DNA of 14,579 bases from Granulosicoccus sp965367215 (GCA_965367215.1 CBDUIJ010000127.1:1-14579), one strand, 5' to 3'; counted from the first letter of the stretch, positions 1 through 7,400 are shown. The notes: a model not told the origin generated them from the sequence alone. Numbers and translations are program-made.

Positions 1-86
1 GGTGCGGCTGGGTCTGCCAGCCGATTCCGCAGAAGTTCGAACGACTCACCCTGCGGCACCTGGAATGGAGTTGTTTGTGTAGTCAT
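1..86 (-). CDS. 5' end of an unidentified minus-strand gene (partial)
   Basis: An ATG at position 86 opens 28 codons that run without a stop to the left edge of the window, beginning MTTQTTPFQVPQGESFELLR. The gene is divergent from the VOC gene, which fits a shared upstream region of about 270 bp. No convincing Shine-Dalgarno sequence precedes the ATG. A TATATT hexamer (minus strand, 98-93) sits so close to the ATG that a leaderless transcript is possible, but no -35 box is seen. The segment is soluble, with no signal peptide. The N-terminus loosely recalls rRNA methyltransferases of the RlmG/RsmC type, but 28 residues are too few to support that, so no function is assigned. Confidence 0.45.
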   Translation of the reverse strand, partial: MTTQTTPFQVPQGESFELLRNRLADPAA

Positions 87-101
87 GGTATTCAATATAC
101 C
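87..101. promoter_or_regulatory. Small inverted repeat at the start of the divergent intergenic region
   Basis: GGTAT (87-91) and ATACC (97-101) form an inverted repeat around a 5-bp centre, directly upstream of the ATG at 86. The rest of the 87-354 gap holds no gene I can support. It contains a second short inverted repeat, AAACC-G-GGTTT (274-284), and a palindrome GTTGATCAAC near 228-237. Any of these could be an operator, but all are short enough to occur by chance. Confidence 0.2.
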
Positions 102-354
102 GGTTCTGACCAGACGTCGCGATTGCAGAGCATGCACATCACCCAACTGTACCGTCAGTCGCGCACGCCAGAATGAGCAGACTTTCACCTCGTCTCCCCC
201 CAAGCGTTCAAATGATACTAAAGTCTTGTTGATCAACGAAACCTTGCAGAATGACGCAGCTTCACTTTCTCGCAAACCGGGTTTCTGATATACCAAACAA
301 GAGCGCACTCAGCATATTCCGAGTCACAAGACACCCATTGAACAGAGAGATGAC

Positions 355-1140
355 ATGAGCAACAAGCAGGGAGATTTCATCTGGTACGAACTGATGTCCC
401 GGGATGCAGATGCTGCACAGGTATTCTATTCCGGCCTTCTGGGTTGGCAATTTGCCGACAGCGGCATGCCGGGCATGGACTACCGCATTGGCAGTATGGG
501 CGATGTACCGGTAATCGGCCTCATGAATCTGACTGACGAGATGCTGGAGAACGGCGCCTATCCACAGTGGACCGGCTATATCAGCGTCAATGACGTCGAA
601 GATTCGGTCAAGCGAGCCTGCAAGTCCGGCGGCGGCCTGCTGATGGAGGCTCAGGATGTGGAAGGGGTGGGTCGTTTCGCCTTTGTCACAGATCCTCAGG
701 GCGTGCCTTTCTATCTGATGACAGCCTCAGGCGATACCAGCCACTCATACGCCAAGTACCAGCCTGCCGATGGCCATTGTGCCTGGAACGAATTGCTGAG
801 TACCGATCCTGACGCGTCGAAACAGTTCTACTGCGAGTTGTTCGGCTGGCAGAAAGCCGATGAAATGGATATGGGCGACATGGGCATGTACGAGATGCTG
901 CGTCAGGATGACTACCTCATTGGCGCCATCATGAAAAAGCCCAGCGAAGTACCCACCCCACTGTGGAACTACTACTTCCGCGTAGCCGATATCGATACCG
1001 CCACGACATACGCCTCCGCCAATGGTGCACACGTACTGCACGGCCCCACCGAGATTCCTGGTGGTGAATTCATCACGCAGGGTCTCGACCCACAGGGTGC
1101 CCTGTTCGCGATTATCGGCAAACGTTCTGCATCGGACTGA
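355..1140 (+). CDS. Two-domain VOC (glyoxalase/bleomycin-resistance fold) family protein
   Basis: This 261-residue soluble protein contains two copies of the VOC fold, roughly residues 5-123 and 140-258. Each copy opens with the same pattern: an aromatic residue and acidic WYE or WNE stretch, a run of D/A residues, FY, then LFGW or LLGW (W31 and W165). Each copy ends in a DPQG-x-x-F motif near the domain end (113-119 in the first). The layout matches the COG3324-type 'predicted enzymes related to lactoylglutathione lyase', whose substrates are mostly unknown. E12 and E146 sit where this family places metal ligands, but I cannot confirm a full metal site. The ATG at 355 follows a weak purine-rich GAGAGA. 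The gene is 110 bp upstream of the GGDEF-EAL gene on the same strand and may or may not be cotranscribed with it. The family call is secure; the reaction is unknown. Confidence 0.9.
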   Translation: MSNKQGDFIWYELMSRDADAAQVFYSGLLGWQFADSGMPGMDYRIGSMGDVPVIGLMNLTDEMLENGAYPQWTGYISVNDVEDSVKRACKSGGGLLMEAQDVEGVGRFAFVTDPQGVPFYLMTASGDTSHSYAKYQPADGHCAWNELLSTDPDASKQFYCELFGWQKADEMDMGDMGMYEMLRQDDYLIGAIMKKPSEVPTPLWNYYFRVADIDTATTYASANGAHVLHGPTEIPGGEFITQGLDPQGALFAIIGKRSASD

Positions 1141-1250
1141 ACTCGATGATGGCCCTGTCGATATCCCCTTGATTCGGAGAGGCTTGTTACCTGTCCGTTT
1201 CAAGCTCTTGCCCGGTAGAGTCGATAAGGCTGGCATAGGGAGAAGCATCC

Positions 1251-2945
1251 ATGAGCCAGCCTCAGCCCGCCTGCCTGCCAGAAACGGCAGGGCAGGCCCA
1301 TGAACTCGACGTCTCGTCCTTTACCGGACCTGCGGGCTATGCCGTGCTCGACCACAAGGGCCAACTATACAACTCGAACCCGCAGCTGGCAGTCTTGCTG
1401 GGTGATGCGGTGGTGGTCTCAGGCAGCCTTCATTCCCTCAGCCAGACATGTCATGGCCAGCCATCTGCTGGACTGACACAGGCCCTGGCAGGGACAAATG
1501 ACTCGACGATCACCATGGAGATCGCCGGCGGCGTAACACGTCAGCTGCAATTCGGCCCGTTGCGAGCCAATCGACGTTTGCTGATCGTGAGTGATCCACA
1601 TCACAATAGCGTGCAGAAAAACGAGTTCGAACAGGACACACTGACCGGTCTGGCCAATCGCCATCAGTTGAATGAATTACTGTCCCGGCTGGAGGCCGAG
1701 CGAACCGGCGCGCAGAACGCGCAACCCGCGTCGAATGGCAACGCCGCCATTCTGCTGATCGACATCGATCGATTCAAGCAGATCAATGACACTCTGGGTC
1801 ACGCCACCGGCGACTCCCTGCTCAGGTTGGTGACCGGCCGCTTGCGCCGTGTCACGCGAGAAACCGACCAACTGATGCGCGTCGGCGGGGATGAGTTTCT
1901 GCTGGTACTGCCCGCAGACGAAGAGCCTGGCGGTGTCGAGCAACTCGCTGCGCGTATCGTGGAGCTGATCAGCAGACCTTTCCTGATCAACGCTCAACAA
2001 CTCAACACCGGGGTCAGCATTGGTATCGCCTGGTTTGATGAAGAGGCGAAAGATGGCGCCACGCTGTTACAGCATGCCGACCTTGCACTACAGCAGGCAA
2101 AAGCCTCGGGGCGCAACCAGGCTTGCATTTTCGAGTCGCATATGGCGCAGGAAGCTCTCCAGCGCCGAACGCTCGAAATCGACATACGCAGGGCACTGAC
2201 CTTGCAACAGTTCCGGCTGGTCTATCAACCACAGGTCGACCTTCATACTGGCAAACTCGCAGGATTCGAGGCGCTCTTGCGATGGGAGCACCCGGTGCGA
2301 GGTACGGTGTCCCCCATCGAGTTCATTCCCATCGCCGAAGATACGGGGGAAATTCGTCGAATCGGTGCCTGGGTCATCCTCGAGGCTTGCCGTCAGGCCA
2401 GCCTGTGGCCTGAAGAGCTGACAGTTGCCGTGAATGTCTCCCCCTTGCAGTTCGATGATGGAAAGCTGCCCGGGCACGTCAAGGATGCGTTGAGCCGCAG
2501 CGGCATTGCCCCAGAACGACTGGAAGTGGAAGTCACCGAAGGCTTGTTGTTTCACAATCCGGACGCCGCCCTGGCGCAGTTGAGCGAGCTCAGGCAACTG
2601 GGCGTTGATATTGCCATGGATGACTTCGGCACCGGTTACTCGTCGCTGAGTCATCTCAGCCGCTTTCCATTCACGAAGGTCAAGATAGACCAGTCTTTCG
2701 TTCGTGGTGGCGTTGATGATCGTACACAGGCACTGGTGACCTGCATCATCAGCCTGGGAGCCAGTCTCGGTATGAAAACCCTGGCAGAGGGGGTCGAGAC
2801 GCCCGAGCAGTATCAGCGTCTTCAGACAGGTGGCTGCGACGCCGTTCAGGGGTATCTGATTTCACGGCCCATGGAGGCCGGATCGACCACGAACTTCGTG
2901 GACCAATGTGCCAGACAGATCCATGATGGAGATGCAACCGCATGA
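1251..2945 (+). CDS. PAS-like/GGDEF/EAL cyclic-di-GMP synthase/phosphodiesterase
   Basis: This 564-residue cytoplasmic protein has no membrane segment. Residues about 25-115 look PAS-like (a GYAVLDHKGQLYNSNPQLAVLL stretch at 29-50 followed by beta-rich sequence). Residues about 127-295 form a GGDEF domain with an intact GGDEF signature (212-216), a metal-binding D171, and an RETD inhibitory I-site (203-206) exactly five residues before GGDEF. Residues about 305-555 form an EAL domain with EAL at 340-342 and the known catalytic set present: N395, E430, D457 and D458, K478, E513 and Q533. Both c-di-GMP synthesis and hydrolysis are therefore chemically possible; hybrid proteins often favour one. 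AGGGAG lies about 8 bp before the ATG, which supports this start. The stop overlaps the start of the BLUF gene by 4 bp (ATGA). I infer that BLUF binds this protein and controls its output in response to blue light. Confidence 0.95.
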   Translation: MSQPQPACLPETAGQAHELDVSSFTGPAGYAVLDHKGQLYNSNPQLAVLLGDAVVVSGSLHSLSQTCHGQPSAGLTQALAGTNDSTITMEIAGGVTRQLQFGPLRANRRLLIVSDPHHNSVQKNEFEQDTLTGLANRHQLNELLSRLEAERTGAQNAQPASNGNAAILLIDIDRFKQINDTLGHATGDSLLRLVTGRLRRVTRETDQLMRVGGDEFLLVLPADEEPGGVEQLAARIVELISRPFLINAQQLNTGVSIGIAWFDEEAKDGATLLQHADLALQQAKASGRNQACIFESHMAQEALQRRTLEIDIRRALTLQQFRLVYQPQVDLHTGKLAGFEALLRWEHPVRGTVSPIEFIPIAEDTGEIRRIGAWVILEACRQASLWPEELTVAVNVSPLQFDDGKLPGHVKDALSRSGIAPERLEVEVTEGLLFHNPDAALAQLSELRQLGVDIAMDDFGTGYSSLSHLSRFPFTKVKIDQSFVRGGVDDRTQALVTCIISLGASLGMKTLAEGVETPEQYQRLQTGGCDAVQGYLISRPMEAGSTTNFVDQCARQIHDGDATA

Positions 2946-3391
2946 GTGAACCTCTGATGCGCGTGGTGTACGTCAGCCACAACACCATTCAGGGTGATGA
3001 TGAATATCTCTCGCAGCAAATCGAAAACATACTCGATACGGCTCGCCAACTCAATCAGCGGGCCGGCATCACCGGCGCGCTGATGTTCAACCGGGGCCTC
3101 TTCGCTCAGGTTCTCGAAGGGCCTGCAGCCGCCATTGAAGAGACCTTCGAGAGAATCCAGTGCGATCAGCGTCACGCCGAAGTGCTGATGGTCGCCTGTG
3201 ACCCTGTGACTGAACGCAGTTTCGATCAGTGGTCCATGGCGTATATAGGGATGCAGGCCGAGGTGCCCGCTCTGCTGTTGGAGATAGCCAGTGAGACAGG
3301 CTTCGATGCCGAACGGATTGACGGAGATGCCGTCAACAATGCACTACGGACAATGCTGGAGGATTCGGACAGCGCTCAAACCACTGCCTGA
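2942..3391 (+). CDS. Short BLUF-domain blue-light photoreceptor
   Basis: This 149-residue protein consists of a BLUF domain (about residues 5-103) and a helical tail. BLUF proteins bind FAD and sense blue light through a hydrogen-bond switch around the flavin. The key residues can be placed by motif: Y10 in VVYVS, N38 in ARQLNQ, Q56 in FAQVLEG, and W97 and M99 in QWSMA, equivalent to AppA Tyr21, Asn45, Gln63, Trp104 and Met106. GITGAL (42-47) and the LEG turn (58-60) are also typical. There is no effector domain, so the output must be another protein. The ATG at 2942 overlaps the stop of the GGDEF-EAL gene, implying coupled translation and roughly matched amounts. PapB of Rhodopseudomonas palustris, a BLUF protein that acts on the EAL protein PapA, is the nearest described arrangement I know. 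No clear terminator follows. Confidence 0.93.
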   Translation: MSEPLMRVVYVSHNTIQGDDEYLSQQIENILDTARQLNQRAGITGALMFNRGLFAQVLEGPAAAIEETFERIQCDQRHAEVLMVACDPVTERSFDQWSMAYIGMQAEVPALLLEIASETGFDAERIDGDAVNNALRTMLEDSDSAQTTA

Positions 3392-3493
3392 ATGTCGAAC
3401 ATGTCGGTACGGCCTTGATCGTGCAACAGAGGTTGGCTGATGACTCCGCCGGCTTTCGCAGGAGCGTTGTTGTCGGCGGTAACAGTAATCGCG

Positions 3494-4501
3494 TCAGTGC
3501 GACAGCGGCTGCAATACAGCCTTGTCACTGTTCTGAAATACCATCATCGATGGTTCATCGGAATCCAGGTCACTCGGCACCGGCAATTCCAGCCAGTCAT
3601 GCAGCTTTTCAAGCATCTCACTGCCAGCCTTGCAGCCATAGGCATAATCCGCCATCAGTGCTTCGGAGCGGCTGCCGACCACCTGACTCTGCAAGGGCCC
3701 CTCCGGGGCAATCTGCACGATCTCGACCCCCTTGGGTGGATTGTGAATGAACTGCATGGCATCCTCGTAGGCCTGCTCATGGCATTCGAGCATATCCGAC
3801 ACGATGCTCGGCATTGCCCGGTGAAGACGCAGTGTCTTCAATCGCTGACGCCAGCTTGAGGTCATGTCCTCGCCAGGCACTGTCCTGATGACCAGGATAC
3901 GGCGTGCACCGAGTTCGTAGGCCTTCTTGACCGGCAAGGGATCGGCGACGCCACCGTCGACCAGAATCTGCTTGCCCACCGGTACCCCACCCTTGTACAG
4001 GAAGGGTATGGCGCTTGACGCCTTCATGTGCACCAGCAGATTACTGGAATCCGGTTCGAGGTAGGTTGCGCTCAGATCAGACTTGGATGTCGCCACCATG
4101 ATCAGCCGTCGATTTTCCGAGAGTCGGTCGATCTCATCGCAAGGAAGACGGTAGACCGGATCATCCACGATTCGCGAGAAATACATGTCCAGGTCCAGCA
4201 CCCCACGTTTGCCCAACCATCGGTAGGGCACCATGAAATCAGGAGAGACAGTCAGTTCGGCAATGGCGCGTTTCGCATAGCCCGGCAGGCTGATGAAGTA
4301 GGACGACAGGTTCTGCGCGCCAGCGGATGCTCCCAGCGCCACTTCAAACGGATTGAAGCCCGCGTTGAGAAAGGCATCAAGCACCCCGGCGGTATAGATA
4401 CCACGCTGCCCGCCGCCTTCTGCCACGATCGCTGTACCATCGCAGACAGTGGCATCCTGGATGAAGCTCAGGGGCTGTGGGCAAACTGTATTCATGACCA
4501 T
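3494..4501 (-). CDS. Patatin-like phospholipase (YjjU-like)
   Basis: This 335-residue protein has the patatin hydrolase signature in order: an oxyanion loop GGGQRG (29-34), the nucleophile elbow GASAG (57-61, S59), and a DGG motif (182-184) giving D182 of the Ser-Asp dyad. The family hydrolyses acyl esters of lipids. The N-terminal EGGGQRGIYTAGVLDAF pattern resembles the bacterial YjjU branch. No signal peptide or membrane segment is seen, so it is probably cytosolic or membrane-peripheral. Two ATGs lie close together (4501 and 4495); neither has a strong ribosome site, and the outer one is listed. It follows the aminotransferase by 42 bp on the same strand and may be cotranscribed. It converges on the BLUF gene with about 100 bp between. 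The physiological substrate cannot be read from sequence. Confidence 0.92.
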   Translation of the reverse strand: MVMNTVCPQPLSFIQDATVCDGTAIVAEGGGQRGIYTAGVLDAFLNAGFNPFEVALGASAGAQNLSSYFISLPGYAKRAIAELTVSPDFMVPYRWLGKRGVLDLDMYFSRIVDDPVYRLPCDEIDRLSENRRLIMVATSKSDLSATYLEPDSSNLLVHMKASSAIPFLYKGGVPVGKQILVDGGVADPLPVKKAYELGARRILVIRTVPGEDMTSSWRQRLKTLRLHRAMPSIVSDMLECHEQAYEDAMQFIHNPPKGVEIVQIAPEGPLQSQVVGSRSEALMADYAYGCKAGSEMLEKLHDWLELPVPSDLDSDEPSMMVFQNSDKAVLQPLSH

Positions 4502-4543
4502 GACTGAGTCTACCCCGGGGCAAACCTGGCGCGGACCTTTATG

Positions 4544-5779
4544 TCAGTTCTGCACAGCCTGAGCGACAGCCCGTACCGGTGGAAATTCATATTGTTCCAG
4601 CGTGCTTTCCAGCGACGCCACTCCCGCAGGCAGATCCAGGGACACGCCCATGGTATTCAGGCTGCTACCCAGCGCATGCAGAGCGCGAAACAGATTGTGC
4701 GCCCGGCACTGTTCGCCCATTTGCCCGATGCGCACGATATTCGCACCAAAGGATCCGGAGATCTCCACCCGGTGGCGTTGCGACATGTACCTGAGCAGTG
4801 CGGTTGCATCAACGCCAGCAGGCGTCTTGATTCCCAGCACGGATGTCAGACGCGCGGGCTGATCCACATACAGCGACAAGCCCATGCCCTCGATGCCATT
4901 CTGCAAAGCCTGAGAACAACGTTGATGACGCTGGAAACGGATCTTGAGGGTTTCACTACAGATGAGACGCAGCGCTTCATGCAACGCCAGAATGCCGGAT
5001 ACCGGCGCAGTGTAGTGGTAGGACTTCTCATACCAGAACCGGTAGGCCAGACGCGCGTCGAGGCACCAGTGCTTCAAGGTGTCGTTACGCCCCTCGATGA
5101 ATTGCCAGGCACGTTCGGAGAACGCCACCAGCGAGACTCCGGGGATACAGGACAACCCCTTCTGCCCACCGGTAATGACCGCATCGATATTCCATTCGTC
5201 CATGTCGAGCGGCATCGTGCTCAGCGTGCAGACGGCATCGACAATGACCAGGCAATCATGCTCGTGAGCCAGACGGGCAATCTCCGGCAAGTGATGGTTA
5301 CAGACCGTATTCGAGGTCTCGCCCTGTACGATGGTCAGCACCTGGGGTTTGTACTTGCGCAGGTATTCCTCGACCTGATCGGGCTGCGCCGCCTGCCCTT
5401 CATCAACTTGCAATCGGGTGACAGTGGCTTCAAGGCGTTCGGACATATCCGCCAGACGCGAACTGAACAGGCCATTGACGATACTGAGCACACGGCTTTC
5501 AGGTTTGACCAGGTTGGTCACCGCCATTTCCATGGCAGCCGAGCCCGGACCGGCGACGCCCAGTATCCGGCCATGCTCCGTCTGGAAAACATAGCGGGAC
5601 ATCGACTTCACCTGTTCGACAATCTGAGACATGGTCTCGCCAAGGTGATTGATGACGATGCCGTTGGCGGCGGCTACGCGAGCCGGTATCGGGACCGGGC
5701 CGGCCCCCATCATCAGTAATGGTTCCTCTGGCAATATGCTGTCCAGCGGGACGAGATGATCGGGCACTTTTATTCGCAC
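4544..5779 (-). CDS. Class V PLP aminotransferase, alanine/serine-glyoxylate type
   Basis: This 411-residue fold-type I PLP enzyme has GAGPVPIPARV (25-35) at the substrate end, a glycine/serine cofactor loop GVAGPGSAA (74-82), GETSN (153-157), cofactor aspartate D181 in VDAV, and the Schiff-base lysine K207 in GGQKGL. R350 in NIVRIGQMG is the usual carboxylate-binding arginine. These features place it with alanine-glyoxylate, serine-glyoxylate and ureidoglycine-glyoxylate aminotransferases; pyridoxamine-pyruvate aminotransferase is a close relative and cannot be excluded. The start is a GTG at 5779 with AAGGTG 11 bp upstream; an ATG at codon 23 would remove part of the conserved N-terminus, so GTG is preferred. 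The gene lies 110 bp after trxC and 42 bp before the patatin gene. Neither neighbour indicates a pathway, so the donor and acceptor remain open. Confidence 0.88.
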   Translation of the reverse strand: MRIKVPDHLVPLDSILPEEPLLMMGAGPVPIPARVAAANGIVINHLGETMSQIVEQVKSMSRYVFQTEHGRILGVAGPGSAAMEMAVTNLVKPESRVLSIVNGLFSSRLADMSERLEATVTRLQVDEGQAAQPDQVEEYLRKYKPQVLTIVQGETSNTVCNHHLPEIARLAHEHDCLVIVDAVCTLSTMPLDMDEWNIDAVITGGQKGLSCIPGVSLVAFSERAWQFIEGRNDTLKHWCLDARLAYRFWYEKSYHYTAPVSGILALHEALRLICSETLKIRFQRHQRCSQALQNGIEGMGLSLYVDQPARLTSVLGIKTPAGVDATALLRYMSQRHRVEISGSFGANIVRIGQMGEQCRAHNLFRALHALGSSLNTMGVSLDLPAGVASLESTLEQYEFPPVRAVAQAVQN

Positions 5780-5810
5780 GGGAGCGCATTCACCTTGGTG
5801 GGGTGTGCTG

Positions 5811-5830
5811 ATTGTACTCCCTGTACGGGA
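5811..5830 (-). promoter_or_regulatory. Possible promoter/operator of the aminotransferase gene
   Basis: On the minus strand a TACAAT hexamer (5816-5811) is one base from the -10 consensus and lies about 32 bp before the GTG start. Just upstream is an inverted repeat TCCC-GTACA-GGGA (5830-5818) in the position of the promoter spacer. No good -35 box is present (CTCAAA at 17 bp), so an activator or a weak promoter is possible. This is inference from short motifs only. Confidence 0.28.
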
Positions 5831-5889
5831 AATTTGAGCCCGATCGCGTCACCGCGCCAACACGGTTTGTCACGTTACGGGCTACATGG

Positions 5890-6327
5890 TCATACCAAAG
5901 CCTTCAGCCACCCGAGAATCTGCTGCTCACTCATCACACCCATGCGACGCTCCACCTCCTTGCCATTGATGAAGAGCGCCAGGGTTGGCAGACTGCGAAT
6001 CTGGTGACGTCCCGCTTGCTCGGGATACGCCTCCGTATCCAGCTTTGCAAACCGGACACCCGGCCCGGCAGCCGCCGCCGCACTCTTGAATGCGGGTGCC
6101 ATCTGTCGACAGGGACCACACCATGCGGCCCAGAAGTCGACAATCAGTGGCAGCTCATCCTTTGACAGCAGGGCATCCAGCCCAGCGCTATCCAGCTCGA
6201 TAGGCTGAGCAGTCAGCAGCTGCTGCTTGCATTTCCCGCACACGGGATGATCGCCCAAGCGGTTCGACGGAACCCGGTTGCTGGTCTTGCACGAAGGACA
6301 AACGAGAATGAGCTTTGTATCTGTCAC
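5890..6327 (-). CDS. trxC: Thioredoxin 2 (TrxC) with N-terminal zinc ribbon
   Basis: This 145-residue cytosolic thioredoxin reduces protein disulfides and is itself reduced by thioredoxin reductase. The N-terminal extension has two cysteine pairs, CPSC (10-13) and CGKC (30-33), the zinc-binding module that separates TrxC from TrxA. The thioredoxin fold follows with the redox motif WCGPC (68-72, C69 and C72) and the cis-proline P113 in RSLPTL. The length matches E. coli TrxC, which is about 139 residues. The start is a GTG at 6327, supported by GGTGAG about 8 bp upstream; the first cysteine pair requires a start at or near this point. In E. coli trxC is OxyR-controlled. Here an FNR-like site lies 67 bp upstream, suggesting oxygen-linked control. 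The gene is 132 bp downstream of the universal stress gene. Confidence 0.96.
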   Translation of the reverse strand: MTDTKLILVCPSCKTSNRVPSNRLGDHPVCGKCKQQLLTAQPIELDSAGLDALLSKDELPLIVDFWAAWCGPCRQMAPAFKSAAAAAGPGVRFAKLDTEAYPEQAGRHQIRSLPTLALFINGKEVERRMGVMSEQQILGWLKALV

Positions 6328-6365
6328 GGATTATCTCACCGACAAGGTTGGGCGACGTTTCATTG

Positions 6366-6407
6366 ATGGTATGAAATAGCCGGAACCGGCAATGTGATAC
6401 AGATCAA
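6366..6407 (-). promoter_or_regulatory. Candidate FNR/ANR-dependent class II promoter of trxC
   Basis: Reading on the minus strand, TTGATCTGTATCAC (6407-6394) matches the FNR/ANR consensus TTGAT-N4-ATCAA at 9 of 10 defined bases. It is followed after exactly 22 bp by TACCAT (6371-6366), a 4 of 6 match to the -10 box. That spacing puts the site centre at about -41.5, the class II FNR position. A GCCGG-TT-CCGGC inverted repeat lies in the spacer. The transcript would begin near 6359, about 30 bp before the trxC GTG. The motifs are seen; the regulator and its effect are inferred. Confidence 0.42.
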
Positions 6408-6459
6408 TAACGCTTCAAAGCTGTACGCATGACGATGCAATTCAACACAGCTGTGAATC

Positions 6460-7299
6460 TCAATTGCTCATCAAGACCGGGATATGGGACCTTGCCAGAA
6501 TGGTGCGTGTCGTCCCGCCAAGGACGAACTCTCGCAAGGGGCTGTGCCCATAACACCCCATCACCATCAGATCGGCATCCATGTCTCTGGCAAAACCCAT
6601 CAGTTCATCGGCAATTTCGCTGCCACGGGCGTCCGAGTGAACGATCTCCAGAGAGACGCCATGACGCGAAAGCGTGTTGGCCAGCTCTTCGGTAATACCC
6701 GACAGATGATGTCGATCCTGATGAGGTTGATTGATCCGGTGCAATCGAACTTCAGATGCTCGACGCAACAAAGGCAGAGACCCGAACAGCGCTCGTGTGG
6801 ACTCGCGTCGCCCGTCCCAGGCAACCAGCACTCTCTCGGCGACGGTATCGACATCACTACCCACAGGCACCACCAGCAGAGAACGCCCGCAAGCCATCAG
6901 CACATGCTCCGGCAGATGCCTGAACCGCGTATCACTGTTATCGCCTTCGGTCTGACTGATGACGATCAGATCGGCCGTATTGCTCTGTTCCACCAGTGCA
7001 TTCAGCACCGAGTCGGTCATGGCGTCAACGGGTCGCCATTCCGAGACGTAATTCTGTGTCTGAGTGGCGGCCTCGAACAGTGCCTTCAAGCGGGCCTCTT
7101 TCTGCCGCATTCTTTCAAGGTATTCGCGTGTCAGATCGATAGGTGTCGGCAGTTCCGAGACGTAAAGATCGAGCGGCGGCTGGATATGCAAGCCGACCAG
7201 ATGGGCCGAATGCCGCTCGGCCAGTAAAGAGGCCACCTGCAAGACTGCAGGGGAAACTTCTTCATTGGAAAGGTGTGCCAGTAGTGTCTTGTAAGCCAT
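6460..7299 (-). CDS. Universal stress protein with two UspA domains
   Basis: This 279-residue cytosolic protein has two UspA-like domains, about residues 1-147 and 155-279. The second domain keeps the nucleotide-binding pattern GCYG-x9-GGTTR (near 250-268), close to the G-x2-G-x9-G(S/T) motif of ATP-binding UspA proteins. The first domain ends in SLLVVPVGS but has no complete glycine pattern, so it is probably degenerate. Tandem Usp proteins of this size resemble E. coli UspE and many marine proteobacterial homologues; they help cells survive starvation, oxidative or respiratory stress by unclear means. The ATG at 7299 has only a weak upstream site (GTGAG). It lies between glutaminase (101 bp upstream) and trxC (132 bp downstream), and all three are on the same strand. 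I find no FNR box directly upstream. Confidence 0.93.
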   Translation of the reverse strand: MAYKTLLAHLSNEEVSPAVLQVASLLAERHSAHLVGLHIQPPLDLYVSELPTPIDLTREYLERMRQKEARLKALFEAATQTQNYVSEWRPVDAMTDSVLNALVEQSNTADLIVISQTEGDNSDTRFRHLPEHVLMACGRSLLVVPVGSDVDTVAERVLVAWDGRRESTRALFGSLPLLRRASEVRLHRINQPHQDRHHLSGITEELANTLSRHGVSLEIVHSDARGSEIADELMGFARDMDADLMVMGCYGHSPLREFVLGGTTRTILARSHIPVLMSN

Positions 7300-7347
7300 A
7301 CCGATTACTCACAGATCATCCGTGTTGACAGGATAACAGCATATCGA

Positions 7348-7376
7348 ATGTTCGGGAGCTTCCCGCAACGTGTCAA
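7348..7376 (-). promoter_or_regulatory. Possible promoter of the universal stress gene
   Basis: On the minus strand a perfect TTGACA (7376-7371) is followed after 17 bp by GAACAT (7353-7348), which matches only 3 of 6 bases of the -10 consensus. The spacer carries a CGGGA-AGC-TCCCG hairpin (7366-7354), which could be an operator or a remnant terminator for the upstream operon; it has no T-run. The strong -35 with a weak -10 makes this a tentative call. Confidence 0.25.
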
Positions 7377-7400
7377 GCTCTTGCGAAACAGAGGCAAGAC

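Noticed and set aside
85..288. Possible 67-codon gene in the divergent intergenic region
   Set aside because: It overlaps the start of the minus-strand partial gene, has no Shine-Dalgarno site, and its composition resembles no known protein.
745..1248. Minus-strand frame of 167 codons over the VOC gene
   Set aside because: It is antisense to a conserved two-domain protein and has no supporting signal.
3446..3479. Hairpin CCGCCG/CGGCGG between the convergent BLUF and patatin genes
   Set aside because: The stem is six base pairs with a loop of about 22 bases and no T-run on either side, so it is not a convincing intrinsic terminator.
4541..5719. Plus-strand open frame of 392 codons lying opposite the aminotransferase gene
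   Set aside because: It is almost entirely antisense to a clearly conserved PLP enzyme, has an Arg/His/Gln-rich composition typical of a shadow frame, and matches no family I recognise.
7354..7366. CGGGA-AGC-TCCCG hairpin after the glutaminase gene as a terminator
   Set aside because: The stem is only five base pairs and lacks a following T-run; it is mentioned only as part of the possible promoter region.
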